Counted from the stretch's first letter, positions 1 to 13,100 are shown. The stretch: 64,000 nt of DNA from Thunnus maccoyii (GCF_910596095.1 NC_056544.1:15733155-15797154); one strand, 5' to 3'. The notes: generated by a model not told the origin, from the letters alone. Translations and numbers: made by a program.

Positions 1-1740
1 GTCTCAGTGTTTGTGTATAAGCTCTAAGGCATCTACAGTTTCTGATACACTGTTGAGCCCAATGGAAATGTAAAACAGAAAGAGTGGGAGCTGGCGGCAG
101 TCCATCTCATAAAGCTGCTAATATCTGTAGCCCGATCTGAAACTATCCTACATCCTCTGCCTCTGCTCTCCGGAGCTCCGCATGTGACGTAGTTCAAACT
201 GCTGTTATTGTGGAAATAGCACCACTTCATGTCAGCATGGGAGGAGGAGCACAGACTTTAGTGTCCTGTGGGAAGATACGCTTCTTTTCTCCTACTGCAT
301 GCACAAGCCTCAATATTTCAAGATATTTGTGGACACAGATTTTACCGCTAACCATATAAGTTGTCTCACCATTTACAGTATGTCAGTTTCCTCAAGAACT
401 GAGTGATTGTGGTAATACTGATGATCATATTTGGTATCTGCCTCACTCCACTCCCTCTTACCGGGGATGCCCTGCTCTTCACAGAGGCCTTGATAACAAC
501 AAGGACTGAACTGCTGAGCTGATTTGCGTCATTCTCACACTTTAACTTTCAGGCACCAAACAAGGAAAACACATACTGTATGTTGTATCATCATGTCTCA
601 TCCTGTTTTCCAACCATCAAAGGCTCTCATGGATATTATTAATCCTAGTTCAATGACATATTCGGACGCCTGCGTCACTGACTGCGTAAGAGCCGGTTAG
701 CTGTAGGGATCTGATGCTTTCCAGTGGCACCGGAAACACTTTAATTTTTGACTGATTTTATGTTAAGTGGATGGATTTGCTAATGCTGAAGGCCATTTTT
801 AATTCAGGATTTGCAGTAGTAGTAGTACTTGACTCTATCCAGAGGTCATGTTTCAAAGTGCATCGGTACTGATACCATGCATAATTTAATCACATTGTTT
901 ACTCGCACTTACCAACAGGAGCCTTTTTCATACATCAGTATGTATAGTTTTTATATTTCTATAAGATTTCATGACATCCAGTAAAATGTGGAACTACTTC
1001 AATATTTGAAGCAAGCAACATTCAGTTTTGTTATCGATTTTGTGTCTGCTGAACGGATTTTTGAAATTCAGCATAATTTTGTCACTTTTAATGAATGTCT
1101 CTAAATAAAACTCAAAAGCAAGCTCCAAGAAGGCAATTTCCTCACATATGCTCTTTGTCAGTGCAGAACCAAGACATGACCTCACTTTCGTTTGGCTGGA
1201 TTTGTCTAAAATGAAAAAACTCTAAATGAGGCACTGAATGGATTCCCTTACTTTATTAGCAGCAGTTAATAAAGTCTGTACTCTATGAAATGGCAAAACT
1301 TCCAGTGTATAGCCTAGTCTAACAACAACAAAACCATTACTCTAAATCAGTCTATACATCTGTCTCTACATTTATCTATCTATTTGTACACTATCGATAT
1401 ATATCCATCTATTCATCCCACATTCATGTGATTACAAGAGGATGTGACTGAGATATGGGAGTCTAAACATATGTGCGTCCTACTTGTTTTTGGGGCTACA
1501 CACGCTTTGCATGCTTAACCGCTTTCTCACTTTTTCTCTTTGCACTGGCTCAACCCGACAAAGAGCGCAAGGCAACCAGCACCAGTCAAGTCTTTCTGGT
1601 TCTTTTTGCCATCTGGTGCTGTATTCCTTATGTGGAAACTTGTTTTTCTGCGCAAGTAGATCACACAACAGACTCTGCTCCATCTGTGGTCCTAGATAAT
1701 GCTGAGCAAAACAAAAAGGGAAGCAAGAAAACAATTTTTT
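1..1740. other. Upstream spacer
   Basis: No convincing exon, RNA gene or named repeat was seen. The short open frames near 1473-1848 on both strands overlap each other and look like chance. Confidence 0.5.
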
Positions 1741-1744
1741 TGTG

Positions 1745-2370
1745 AATACAAATACGAATATGAAAACTTTATTGTCCACAATATGGACATTTTTCTTCAG
1801 TTCCACCATAAGACATGTCATAAAAACATAAAAACATACATACGACATTACAATACATCATCTCAGCATACACATTCATTCACATACACATTCAAAAAAG
1901 CAAACAAACTGCAGCACAGTCAGGAGCACCATCCTTTATCCTTGTCTACTGGATCCTAGTTTCATTTATTACCTTGACAGCACTTGGGACAAAGGATTTC
2001 TTGTAGATACTCAAATTAGCTATCAGTAATCTATAACGTCTCCCTGAGGGTAAAAGTTCAGATTCAGAGAAGGCTCGTTAATAATGCTGTCAGCTTTACT
2101 TCTTAAGAATTCATCATACGTACATACATCATACATGTTTTTTCACAATTTTCTGCAGCTTGTTCCCCCTCTCAGTGTTCAGATTACGGTACCACATAAT
2201 CATGTTAAAAGATAGGATGCTTTCCACTAGACTCTTATACACAATTTCAAGAATATTTTGGCTCACCTCAAAATTGTTGAGCTTGCGTAGCGAGTGGAGG
2301 CATTGTGAACATTTTTTAAAAATGTGGTCAGTATTTTCCTTGAAGACTACTGTTGATATATGTAACAAGG
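1745..2370 (-). mobile_element. 3' end of a CR1/L2/Rex-type LINE, decayed
   Basis: On the minus strand, 2368 to about 2129 encodes a reverse-transcriptase C-terminal piece (KCSQCLHSLRKLNNFEVSQN, then IMWYRNLNTERGNKLQKIVKK). Further along, after a frameshift, comes LLPSGRRYRLLIANLSIYKK with SFVPSAVKVIN, the usual C-terminus of L2/Rex-like LINEs in fish. A GTGGACAATAAAGTTTT tail follows near 1770-1755. The copy is 5'-truncated and broken. The exact clade is uncertain. Confidence 0.75.
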
Positions 2371-2997
2371 CATTTAAAACATACAGCTTTTGTCTCAGTG
2401 TTCACACAGTATTTTAGAACTAAAATGTAGACAACTAGTACTGACTCTGTAGCTTATTATTTTATATTTACTGTATGCAGTATGTTGCATGATTAAGATT
2501 TTTGTGCACCCAACAAATAAGTCAATTTTATACATTTCTGGACGACCTGCTCATACAAATCATACATGTTCAGAACTTTGACACTGGATTTTTTCCAGTA
2601 ATAACAGCATGGGAAATTGTCATATTTACAGATCAATGCAAATTAAACAAAATTTGCATCTTGTGATCTTTGTGAAATGATAATTTCTTTCAGCTGACTC
2701 TTTTCCATTAATCACCACCTTGTTTTGGCGTTCAGTCGATTGCAAGTCTGTGTTTCAAGCAGATGGTAAGACGGTGTCACAGCAGCACTATGAATGTGTG
2801 ATCAGAGGCCAGTATAGTGTGAGATATGCTAATTTCACAGCAGTGTGTCAGGATGGAAACAAGTATGGCTGATTGAAGGCAAGATACACTTGTATTTTTG
2901 GGTCATGCTTTATACCTCCAACAGTATATGTAGAGTTTCTTCTTCTTTTGCGTCTATGAAACACATTGTAACTCTGTATGGAGCTATATGAGGGAGG

Positions 2998-3345
2998 GAA
3001 GCATGGTGGCTCGGTGTTTAGCATCGTCTCCTGGATTTGAATCTGCCAGCCGGCTGAGGTTTATCCACTGTATGTGGAGATTTCATGTGTCTCACTGAGT
3101 CTTCGTGGGTTTCTTGCAGGTGAGCTGATTTTCTCACATAGTCCAGGAATGCAGTTTAATCTTAGACTCCAAATTGCCCGTGGGTGTGAGTGTGAATGTG
3201 TTCGTCTACATATGTCAGCCCTATGATAGACTGGCAACCTGTGCAGGGTATCCGCCGCCTGTTGCCTAAAGCATGCTGGGATAGGCTCCAGCCCCTCACA
3301 AGCAGGATGAGTGGGTTTTGAAAAAGGATGGATGGCGGGATGAAA
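2998..3345 (+). repeat. SINE-like dispersed repeat (tRNA-type head)
   Basis: The sequence opens with GCATGGTGGCTCGGTGTTTAG, resembling a Pol III A box, then GGATTTGAATC resembling a B box. It continues with family words common in teleosts: AAATTGCCCGTGGGTGTGAG, GATAGACTGGCAACCTGTG, GGGATAGGCTCCAGCCCC and a GGATGGATGG tail. The copy is diverged. Confidence 0.65.
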
Positions 3346-3596
3346 GGAAAGGCAATAAGATATTTGCTGATTTCATTTTAATGCATTGTGATTCTTTTAT
3401 GACACACTATTAGTAACTGATGATGAGCGATCACTATAAGACAGATATGCAAGTGGCAGAGCTTATCATTGATGTAGGCATAAAATTTATTGAAAACAGC
3501 TCTAGTTTGCTTCCTCGGGCTTGCAGTATACATTTTAGTATATAATTTGCAAAAACTGCAGTGGATGAAGCAGATTGCTCAAATACACACAGACAC

Positions 3597-3643
3597 TCAC
3601 AAACACACACACATACACACATACACACACACACACACACACA
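3597..3643. repeat. Imperfect (CA)n microsatellite
   Basis: An interrupted CA dinucleotide tract with several CATACA variants. The cysteine/valine-rich reading frame on the other strand is a by-product of the repeat. Confidence 0.9.
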
Positions 3644-4219
3644 GCCACTAGGGGGACAAAACAGACTCTGACTCTTCAGAAAAGCAGAAAAAAACAAAGC
3701 AATCCCAAACAATCAGTTGTGATAATAAATTTGTTGTAAATGGACAATATAAACATTTTTTTGTCTGTATGTACTGAATGTATTATTTATTGTTTTTTTT
3801 TTGGACATTGTCTAATTAAGATGCAAGAACTGATGTTTAAAAATGTAAAATCAGCTGTTCAACTTTAATTTTAAAAAAACTATAAGGAGAATGTAGATGA
3901 AAAAGTAAATGTGTGAATGTAAATGTGCTAATCTACAGCATATCCTTAATTCATTGCATACAGCTCTGGTATGGGGCACAAAACATAACTCTTCATGTTT
4001 GGGGAGACAGTTTTTATAGTGATACCAAACTAAAATTGTTATGTTTAAACGCAATATGCATGCAACAACACTGCAACAATGCCCAGTTAAATTTTTATGT
4101 GAGGGTGACAATAAATTAGATAACAGCTAAGATCAAAAGACTCCTTGTGTTATATCACAAGTCAAAGAACTTTTATGCTTACGCCAATGACTGCGCATCA
4201 AACAGTTTACCCACATTGG

Positions 4220-4297
<78 letters not shown>
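4220..4297. repeat. (CA)39 microsatellite upstream of per2
   Basis: A perfect CA dinucleotide run of about 78 bp, ending some 140 bp before the per2 E-box. A run this long is expected to vary in length between individuals. Confidence 0.95.
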
Positions 4298-4300
<3 letters not shown>

Positions 4301-4437
4301 TATAACCGTTTAGATAACAGTCAGCCAGGCCGTGCTGAGCTGCAGTGAGCCAACCACCGGCAGCGCTTCATTCACCGGCAGCTGCGTTGTAGTGATTTGC
4401 TCTTGCCCCTCTCACGCCGGTTGAAGCCGTGGGTTTC

Positions 4438-4466
4438 CACGTGAAAGCGGCAACATCCTTATGTAA
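4438..4466 (+). promoter_or_regulatory. per2: E-box plus D-box light-responsive module of per2
   Basis: A perfect E-box, CACGTG, lies at 4438-4443 and a perfect D-box, TTATGTAA, at 4459-4466, with 15 bp between them. They sit roughly 200 bp upstream of the probable first exon. Paired E- and D-boxes in the zebrafish per2 promoter were described as the light-responsive module that gives light-driven expression (Vatine and colleagues). The match of sites, order and place is seen here; that it drives light induction in this species is inferred. Confidence 0.82.
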
Positions 4467-4530
4467 AAGGACTGACAGCTCTAGAGACCAGTCACAGCGC
4501 GGAGCGGCCGTCAACGTAACCGCCCCTAGA

Positions 4531-4594
4531 GGGGCGGGGGTGCCTATTGGTTCAGAGCTCCGCGATGTAGAGACGGACGGCTCTCTGGACCAAT
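4531..4594 (+). promoter_or_regulatory. per2: GC-box and CCAAT boxes of the per2 core promoter
   Basis: A GC-box (GGGGCGGGGG) is at 4531-4540, a reverse CCAAT (ATTGG) at 4546-4550 and a forward CCAAT at 4590-4594, within a short G+C-rich patch in otherwise A+T-rich DNA. No TATA box is seen. This suggests a TATA-less promoter with initiation somewhere near 4600-4700; the exact start cannot be read from sequence. Confidence 0.55.
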
Positions 4595-4639
4595 GGGCGC
4601 AGAGCTGGAGGCGGAGCTTGGGGAGGAGCTCGAAATGAG

Positions 4640-4853
4640 GTCACTGCCTGAGCTGGAGATTCAGGGCAAAGTCGCGGTGTTTGTGGAAACCTGAACGAAA
4701 GACAGAGCAGTGTGTCAGACCAGCACAGCACAGGACCGACAGCATCTGCCCACACGCGATTTCTATCTGGGATTCAAATACAACGACCTTTTTAAAAACA
4801 AGGCTCCACTTCACGGAGACACGACTATCAGCATAGGATCTGTCTTTTAAAAG
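4640..4853 (+). other. per2: Probable noncoding exon 1 of per2
   Basis: A G+C-rich stretch ends in the donor AAG|GTCAGT at 4853/4854. No long coding frame is present and the first in-frame ATG is in the exon at 14642, so this would be 5' UTR. The 5' limit is a guess placed just downstream of the CCAAT boxes. Mammalian PER2 likewise starts with a noncoding exon followed by a long first intron. Confidence 0.5.
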
Positions 4854-5065
4854 GTCAGTGGAGTTTTTACTTTTTGGTGGGCGAGCCGTCACATGCAGTA
4901 TCGTTGTTGCTGTGTGATGAAGACGTTTTAAAAGGAGACAGATGAAGATAGCTCTTACATTAACGCTGTGTGCTTTATGTGAATATGTAAAAATACGGTA
5001 TGAGCATGAAACGTGAAAGTTGCATAACTGTGTCAGTGTGAGGGTCAATCACGGTCAGTAGACTA

Positions 5066-5500
5066 CAGTGTTTTGGTTTAACGAGTGGCCGTGTTATCTG
5101 GTGACTTGCGGCAGAATGGTTGCTCTTGGTGACCCAACAAAACAAGTAGGTGTCCTCCTAAAAGCCTTTAATTGTACTTCATCAATTTTAAATACATACT
5201 CATCTGTTTTTAGTATCTGCGCTATGTTTACTAGACGCCAGCTGCTCTGCTAATCGATATTTTTCTACACATCAGAAGTAACTTCAAGAAATGTGCATGC
5301 TTCTTGTTGGCGACACCGTTTAAATTACATAATGTAGAACAAAAAGGGCCAGACGACTATAAATATTGTGTTGAACATTCAGTTTAAGATAATTTAAGGG
5401 TTTTTAGGCTTTTCAACAGCTGCCATCACCACGACAACCTGGGACGCATTTGGGTGAAAGTCACCAGTTAACACGGTCACTCCTTAAATCGAAACACTGG
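5066..5500. mobile_element. Foldback miniature element in per2 intron 1
   Basis: The left end (5066-5106) and right end (5460-5500) are imperfect inverted repeats: the left has CAGTGTTTTGG and GTGTTATCTGGTGACTT, and the right reads CCAGTGTTTCG and GTGTTAACTGGTGACTTT on the other strand. Similarity of the arms extends inward for about 75 bp. The right half (from TTCTTGTTGGCGACACC at 5301) recurs near 58000 and 58690, showing it is a dispersed family. No coding capacity. Confidence 0.7.
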
Positions 5501-5953
5501 CCTTGCCCACTTGACAGAGGTGAGGGAGTGACTTGCTTTAAATTGAAATACCAATAATGATCTGCGCTTAAGGAAACTTACTTAATGCTGCAGGGTGGTT
5601 TAAGAGCGCAGTTGACAGAGATGACTATGCTGGAAATGTCACACTCACATATGGTGCATTGTAGACGTGCTTTCTGGTGTCACTGTCACATGAAAAACTC
5701 CGACATAACGCCTTACATAAAGAGTCCGCTGCAGCAGCACATGGCAGAGCTTCACATACAGCACCGATTATAGAATTTACGATACATGAGTTGCGGTTTT
5801 CCCCGAAGAGACAGTCATCATGGTGCCAAGCTTAAGTCAGGCGGATTGTGCACTTAGTTATGATGACACAATAAAGGAAACATTTCCTCATGGAAGCGTT
5901 AATCCATTTATTCATTCATAATGTGCTTTGAGAATTGTTAACTTTGTCTATGG

Positions 5954-7180
5954 CAGAGGTGGGGAGTAACTAAGTATTTTTACTCTACTATAGTACATCT
6001 TTGTGATACTGTAACTTAAAGGTGCAGTATGTAGAATTTAGTGGCATCTAGCAGAACAGAAAGTGGCAGAAAGTATGTTCTAATTAGTGTATAATCCCAT
6101 GAAAGTAATAATCCTTGTGTTTTCATCATAGACTATACCATATATAGCTGCCCAAAAGTGAAGCCAAAACACCTCGATCGCCCCCTGGTGGCTGGCTGCA
6201 GTATGGGTCATAAATCCCGCCCCCTCCATGTTAGCGGCTGGTACCGATGGTACCATATGAGCCAAACTAAAAAATCAAAGTTCATGTAAAATAAATTTTT
6301 CCCAAAGATGGTTTCTGTCATTTTAGGTAGCTCTTATCATGTTGATGTTTGTCCAAGTGGCCATTTTTCTGACAAGTTTAATTAGTTATTTGACGATATA
6401 AAAAGTGGGTGTGATGTCATGATTGACAGCTGTGACAGCCGCCAGTTGGCTGGACACCTGAGGGGGCGTGTCTCACAGGCCGTCATCCCGCCACCCGACT
6501 CTACTACGCAGACTCTGTCTCAAAATGACATCACACAAGCAAGATGGCAGCTCCTGGAAACAAGATATTTTGACTTCACTTTTGCAAAGCGGCAATAAGT
6601 GGAGATGTGTCGTCCATATTTATATACAGTCAGTGGTTTTCATTACCTTAGAATGAGCCCTTTCTATCTACATAGCGAGCAGGTCTTCTTACACAGAGCC
6701 CGCTATGTTGCATCGCTATGCTTCTACAGTAGTATTTAAGTATTTCTTTGTTGTGAAAGTGTACTTTTAATAAATACCATTTGTCGCTGGTATTCAGCTG
6801 TAGTTACAATTCTACAGCTAAAAACCTTGTATCTCCAAAATTTCAACTTTTTAGAAAAAAAATGATAAAATTGCCTATTTTTAGCTCGATGACATAATGC
6901 ATTTTTGACAACATGTAAGGAGTTTAAAAAATGGAAGGAGGTTAGGGAAAGTTCTCAACCTGCAGCAGCATAATCTGAAAGCATGAAGGTCCCATCAAAA
7001 CTGGAGATACCTGGTTTTTACCTTACAGTGATTGTACAGAACATTAGTGGAGTTTAAACTAACATTACAACATTAAAATACTGTTTGCTGGCCAATGTAT
7101 CATTCATTTAACTCTCTAAGGGAGTACTTTTACTTTGATACATGACTGAATTTTACTGCGTTTTACTTCAAGTGGAAGCT
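5954..7180. mobile_element. Three-level nest of miniature transposons in per2 intron 1
   Basis: An outer repeat starts at about 5957 (GGTGGGGAGTAACTAAGTA) and seems to resume at 6733 and 7115 (AGTACTTTTACTTTG). It is interrupted by a second family at 6017-6732 (AGGTGCAGTATGTAGAATTT ... GAATGAGCCCTTT ... TTCTACAGTAG), itself split by a third element at 6127-6635. The outermost limits are approximate. Confidence 0.6.
6127..6635. mobile_element. hAT-like miniature element with 8-bp target duplication
   Basis: The exact 8-mer GTTTTCAT flanks this 509-bp insert (6119-6126 and 6636-6643), and removing the insert restores a continuous copy of the host repeat. Ends are weak inverted repeats (CATAGACTATA and, on the other strand, CACTGACTGTA). 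An 8-bp duplication is typical of hAT transposons. No transposase is encoded. Confidence 0.78.
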
Positions 7181-10100
7181 TGAATGGATGACTTGTCATA
7201 GAGTATGGTTTCATATTTACCTTTTGGTGCATTTACTTAGGCAATGAGTCCATTTTAGTCAGGTCTAGCTGTTGTTAGCCTATAGCAAGTCTTGTATAGC
7301 CATAGTCATATTCAGCATTCTCCTTGTGACTCTAAAGGGAGGAGAAAGGATGGGTGACGCATGTAAGGTTGGCAAGGGAGTCATTTAGACTCGTCTATCT
7401 GACTGTTGCAATCAGTGGAAAGTTTTGGCATCTAGCCGGGTACAAATTTCCCCGCCCACAGTGAAAGCACCCAGGGAGGTTCATGCAAATTGCTTCTTTC
7501 CCCTACTTATTGTTAGGCAAACATATTTCCAGGATTGGAAGGTTTCTCCCAAAGCAGATCGGGGTTTCTCTAAAACAAACATTTTTAACAGTGCTAACTC
7601 AAATTGGAAAAGTGCCACAGTATCTGTGCAGCTGTGTGTGTGGACTCCGTACTCCTGAATATATCTTTTCCTGTCAGTCAGCAGCTCTATGTGGAGTTAA
7701 CTAACTGAACTCTGGCCTTGTAATTAAAGACAAGAAGGGAAAACGTAAGCTTTGCTCTGTAATGGAAAAGTTCACTCTTGATCTGAACACTTAGGTCTTT
7801 GTCCTCAAAATGGAAAATGGATAGAGCCTTAGGTGGTCTAGGAACGTGCGGTACAGTGGGTGGAGTGCAATGTGCATCTGATCCATTATAGCTATTTAAA
7901 ATGTAATTGAACATAGATGTAGGTCAGTGAATGAAGAAACAACTCCATGGAACAACCTCAGTCATGTCTGCACATGAAGAGACTCACTGCACTTGTTGTT
8001 CTAAGAGTTGAATATCAGCAGCTATGTTTGCACATGCACAAAGCATCAGATTACTGTGAGAAATCACACATAGAAAAGAGAATAACATATCAAAGTGTGC
8101 AGCAATAGACTGATACTCTAAAACACCAGATTACATGCAGATGGTCAGTAAACAGATTTGCAAATATACATGCTTAAAAATCCTTTCAGAAACATGATTA
8201 AGGGTTTAGTCATCAGTAGTATGTTTCTTGACAGAAATCTAATTATGTTGCTGCAGAAAAGTAAAAAGCTGTGTCAACGATAGGTTATTAAAGTTTACTT
8301 TGTTTTGACCAAATGTAATAATGAAGCTGTTATGTGTGGTGTCAGACTAAGAGCTGGGTATTGTTGAAAATGTTTCTTAATTTATATCATATAACATATG
8401 CGATACCCAAGTTTTGTATCAATACCAAAGTGATACAATAGCTTACTGTACTTTTCTGATATGAACTAAAATACAAAACTAAGCTATTATGAATTAAATT
8501 AAGCAATATCTGATAATATATTATGCATGTTATATTCTCAGAGTATTAACTTTTAATATTTAGATTTTATACTCAGCCCTAATCAGAGTTTTTACAGCTG
8601 TTGTTGCAGTTTTGCTGAAAAATAATCTTAACTTAAGGTTCACTTGCTATTTTTTTTGCAGCTTTCAACTGCATCTAAATGTCCTCATGTTTTTGGGTAA
8701 CAAACCCCCATTATTCAGCTATAATAACTGTAAATATGTAGTGTTGAACGTTCCTGTTCCCGCACCCCTCCAACTTTTTTCTATCCGAACCCACTTACTG
8801 TAACTTACGTAAGGTCCTCATGTAAATTGAGTCCGTTGTACAGGATGTTGACTACACACTGTAATTAAGAACATTAATGCCTCCAACATGATACACAGTT
8901 ATAAAACTGCAGCTACTCCTGCGTGGTTGAATAAAATGTTTTGAGACGACATATTAGATAACATGATTATAGGACTTTTAGGACGTTTTATGATTTTATA
9001 TATTTCATTTGGTGATAAAGAAGTCAACGTAAGTACAAATGACTTCTGAGTACTCAGTGTTTGTATTTGTGTAATCTGCCGGAATGTTTCTTCCAGAATA
9101 GATGAATTACAGAAAAATCTTGTTATTGAATGAAATCACAGCTAGAGTTTTTGATCCCATAGCCTCTGTGTATGTTATGTCAGTAACTTTTTGGAGAGCC
9201 AGTTTTTGAAATTACTACAGAATAAAACAGGATCCTTACTTGTAATAGACTAGAGTTAAGGCTGGGTAATTTGATTGAAATGAGCATTTTAGTATTGTTC
9301 AGAGTATTTTCTTTTTACATATCACAACATATAATATAATTTATTCAAACAGTGACACTATATCATCACATCACAATAGGAATCAGTTAAATTATCCCTC
9401 ATTCATTCATGTAAGCAGTAATGAATGCCTTCAGGTAGTTAGCCAATATTATGCTGCAGAAACCTAAAATTAACCTGTTAATTAGGACACAGACAGAAGA
9501 AGTCAACTGTTTTAAATGTGAATGAAATCTTGTCACATTATTTTAACCAGTGTTACACTGAATCTGCAATATTGCAATGTTAAATTGTCCAGGTTTGGTT
9601 GAGGCTGCAGTCCTTGCTCTGATGCCTGTTTCCTACATGGCATGACTGTTCCACACAGATTTGGGTATTTCTTTTTGAGGTCACTGGTAGCACTGATTGG
9701 GAAACAGCAACAAGTTGGAAAATAAAGACAAGACAGAAGAAGGTTAGATACTGGGGACTAGACCTTACAAACATCATCAAACTTTAATTTCCCATCCTGA
9801 TTACAGCCTTAGCTTTAATGGTTATAAGCTCTGTCTGAATGTAGTGTTCCTTTTTTCAAATAAAAAAAGGGATTTCTTTTTCAGTGATTCAGAAAGGCCA
9901 AGTGAGCAACATGTTCCCAAGCGGTCAAGAAGCTATTTCATCCCTTTATAGCCCAGAACGGCCTTTTGATTGCATTTAAATGACTGAAAGGCACCAAGAA
10001 GAGTAACTTGTAATTCTGTTATGTTTCTCATTTTGCCTCGTTAGCCACCTGTTCCTCTTTGTACCTGCATCAGTGCAAGCTTCCTAGACCTGCTTCCAGC

Positions 10101-13100
10101 TGTTGTGCATGCTGACAGGAAAACATTATAACTGACATTTAAATGTGTCATGATCTGTGTTTATAGATCATGCTAAACTAGTGAATGTTACAGACTGAAA
10201 AGTGACACTGCGGCAATATTAGAGAAGAGTATATATCAAACTCCCTGTGAGGTAGCTCACCCAAATGATGATTGCTTTCTTGGTAGGGACACAGGAAATC
10301 AAATAGACAATACTCCTCCCTCGGCTTCCTTCCCTGCAGCAGCTCAACAGGATGGAATAGGTCGGAAGCACAGTCCTTTAGTTAATGAAAGGAAAAAAGA
10401 GAATAATCACAGATGTTGAATTGGCCTCAGGTAACCCTTACTGCTGCATTGGATTGGGCATTTTATAGACTATTATTGAAAATGGTAACGAGGTGGTTCA
10501 AAAAAATGCTCATTATGAAATGAATGTTATTGTATGCTCTTTATTAACTATTATATCATACTTTAAGCAAGTTGACATTTGAATAAGTGCCCTGTTTTGA
10601 GCAAGTTCTCTACTTCTATAAACAAAGAAATGAAATGGGTCTGTGCAATAAATCATCTCATAAATTTTTCAGTGTTGTTAGTGCAAATATTTGATTGTCC
10701 ATTTTGAGTGCTGGGACACTGTGTTCTCTATGGTCAAATAAGCCTGCAGCTGCAGTCTTGTTGGTATGCAGCTGCAAAAATCTCTTTTTGTCCTCTTCTA
10801 TTTTTCTTATACTGCATATTCATTTACATTGTGTCTTTGATTTACTCTTTCTCTTTTAATTCAGTTCAAGTTCAATTCAGTGCATTATTTTCACTGATAT
10901 GAAATAATGTTGCTTAAAATAAAATAGCTCAAAAACAATGAGAGCAACAAAAAAAAGTAACAGTATGTCACTCGGCTAAACTTGAATATAAAATCTGTGC
11001 ACTGTAGCTTTGAGTCAGTTGTGCAGAGCATCTACAGTAGTAAGAGAAACTACATGCGACAGTTGGGGATGTTCTTTCACTCATGACCATGTTGGATTTT
11101 ACTAACGTAGGTGCAGAAATTCAGGTATTGGATTTCATTGAAGGATGAAGATTTTCAAAATAAAAAGTATTTCTCAGAGCAGAAGAAGAAGTGTATCTCT
11201 GTCTACCTGCTCTGTCTAAACTGCTCACCATCTTTATCTTATCTCTGACAGAGTTGAGTACCTCAGCTGACTTGCATTCCCTGTATCCAAGTAGTTTTGG
11301 TAGAATTGGAGCGTAACTGTAGGATTATTGTAAAGACAGTCTCACTCTCTCTTAATCTCCCCCTCTTCCCTGTAAATCTATCTCTTTTACAACTCTTCTG
11401 TCTCTTTATCTCTCTCAGACTGTCTGCTGGAATCAAGCCAACTGATTTGATTGTTCGAGGTAATGAGGTGAATGTTTTGCAGTTAGTTGGTAACTAGTGT
11501 GAACTCTTGGACTTCATGAATACTTGGCACAATGACGGTCAGCTCTTTAACTTTGGCCCGCAGTTTGAGTATTAGTTGCTGCTTCTGAAGCAGTGCCTGC
11601 CAAAAACCTCCTCTGAGCAACAAAAACCCTGGGCAGTGGTTTGTGCAGAATGTTCAGTATGTACACTATGTTGGCTTAGTCATCTCTCTCAGTTAGATGT
11701 TCCAATGTGTAATAGAAGGCTTTTTATGAAGGGGCATTTTTATCATCTGCTGCAGAAAATAGTATAACCACAAAGCTGATCTCAAGTGCGTTACTTTTCA
11801 CAGAAGACAAGTCATTGCCAAAATCATTGCTCCAGTTTAGATGAACAAGCAATCTCCATACAATGGAATGCTATTTGCTCACTCATCTCTTCTTGACTGT
11901 CTTGGTCATTTTGCTGTATGTTGACCCAGTTCACACAGTAGCAAAGACTTTGAGAAACCCCCCGCTTTGTGAAAGGTCAGCGATAAGCAGGCTGGTGATT
12001 GTTAACAGATTGGTCAATCATTAATGCGTTTAATCATTTTCACTCTGCTATAAAAGTTTGGCAAAATCATAACCATTGTGTCATGTTACGTAATTCATGA
12101 GGCACTCTGGAGTTCCAGATGATACCGGTTTCAGATACAGCTGGGGGAGGGGGTGGGCAGGTCCCCTCAGCCTCCCTTCTGCATAACAGACTTAAGCCTT
12201 TCATTTTGCCTATATATAATTTACCCAGTATTTCTAGAACAGTAATTTTTTCTTGTGTAGGTTTCAATTTTTCCCATTTTCAAACTTCAGCAAATTGTGA
12301 AACTATCAAATCTGTCTATGCTTGTTCATTGCTTGTGTGTACAATCTGTATAATTTTGCCCGTGTTCTTTTTTGTATGTTAAAGTAAATAAGACACAGAC
12401 AGAGAGAAGAAGATAGATAGATATACTTTAGTGGTAGTAGTAGGTAGGGAGATTCACCTTATAAACTGAAGCTTTGAACTTATTGATCAGGTGCACTGTG
12501 AACAGAAAGCAACGGAGGGTTAGCTGGATGACTATTTTTACCATTATACTGTAAAATGTTTAATAAGAATGTTCATAAAATCAAACAATAGTGCCGACAA
12601 ACCAAATGCTTTAGAGATTTCTGAATAAATACGAACACATATTAATTTGGAATAATTTGCAAATACATTTAACAAATGTAAATCTTTATTTTTGTGATTT
12701 TTATTGAGGCCTTTTGCATCAACACAAAGGCTTGGTGAACATTTAGTTGCCTTTCTACCATTATGTACACACACAGTCTAACACACAGCTTTCAACAGAT
12801 CATTAGCAGATCAACAGACAATGTGAGCGTCGCACTTGGCCTATGTGAAAAAGCTTGTGCTTGCATGGGCTTGATGCTAAAGACTAACTCAGTTCGACTA
12901 AATAAACACACATGCTCATCCCCAAAGAGCTCAGGTGAATTAAGAAGGGCACGGCGCTGTGGCTCTTTAGTCAGAGTATAAAATAGATATTTTTCCGTTG
13001 CAGGGCAGAGAGGAAGGCCTGCCAGCGCCTAGTCAGGTTATCCCTGGAAATTAGCCAGACTGGAGGTTAGATACGGACACTTAGTGGCTGTCATGTGACT

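Noticed and set aside
1473..1848. Overlapping open frames on both strands (90, 122 and 71 codons)
   Set aside because: They overlap each other, have no family resemblance and no splice context; part is the tail of a LINE relic.
2129..2368. Possible small independent gene on the minus strand
   Set aside because: The sequence is a reverse-transcriptase C-terminal fragment of a LINE, continued by further decayed LINE sequence.
3434..3712. Cys/Val-rich open frame
   Set aside because: Product of reading a CA microsatellite on the opposite strand.
4145..4348. His/Thr-repeat open frame
   Set aside because: Translation of the CA repeat.
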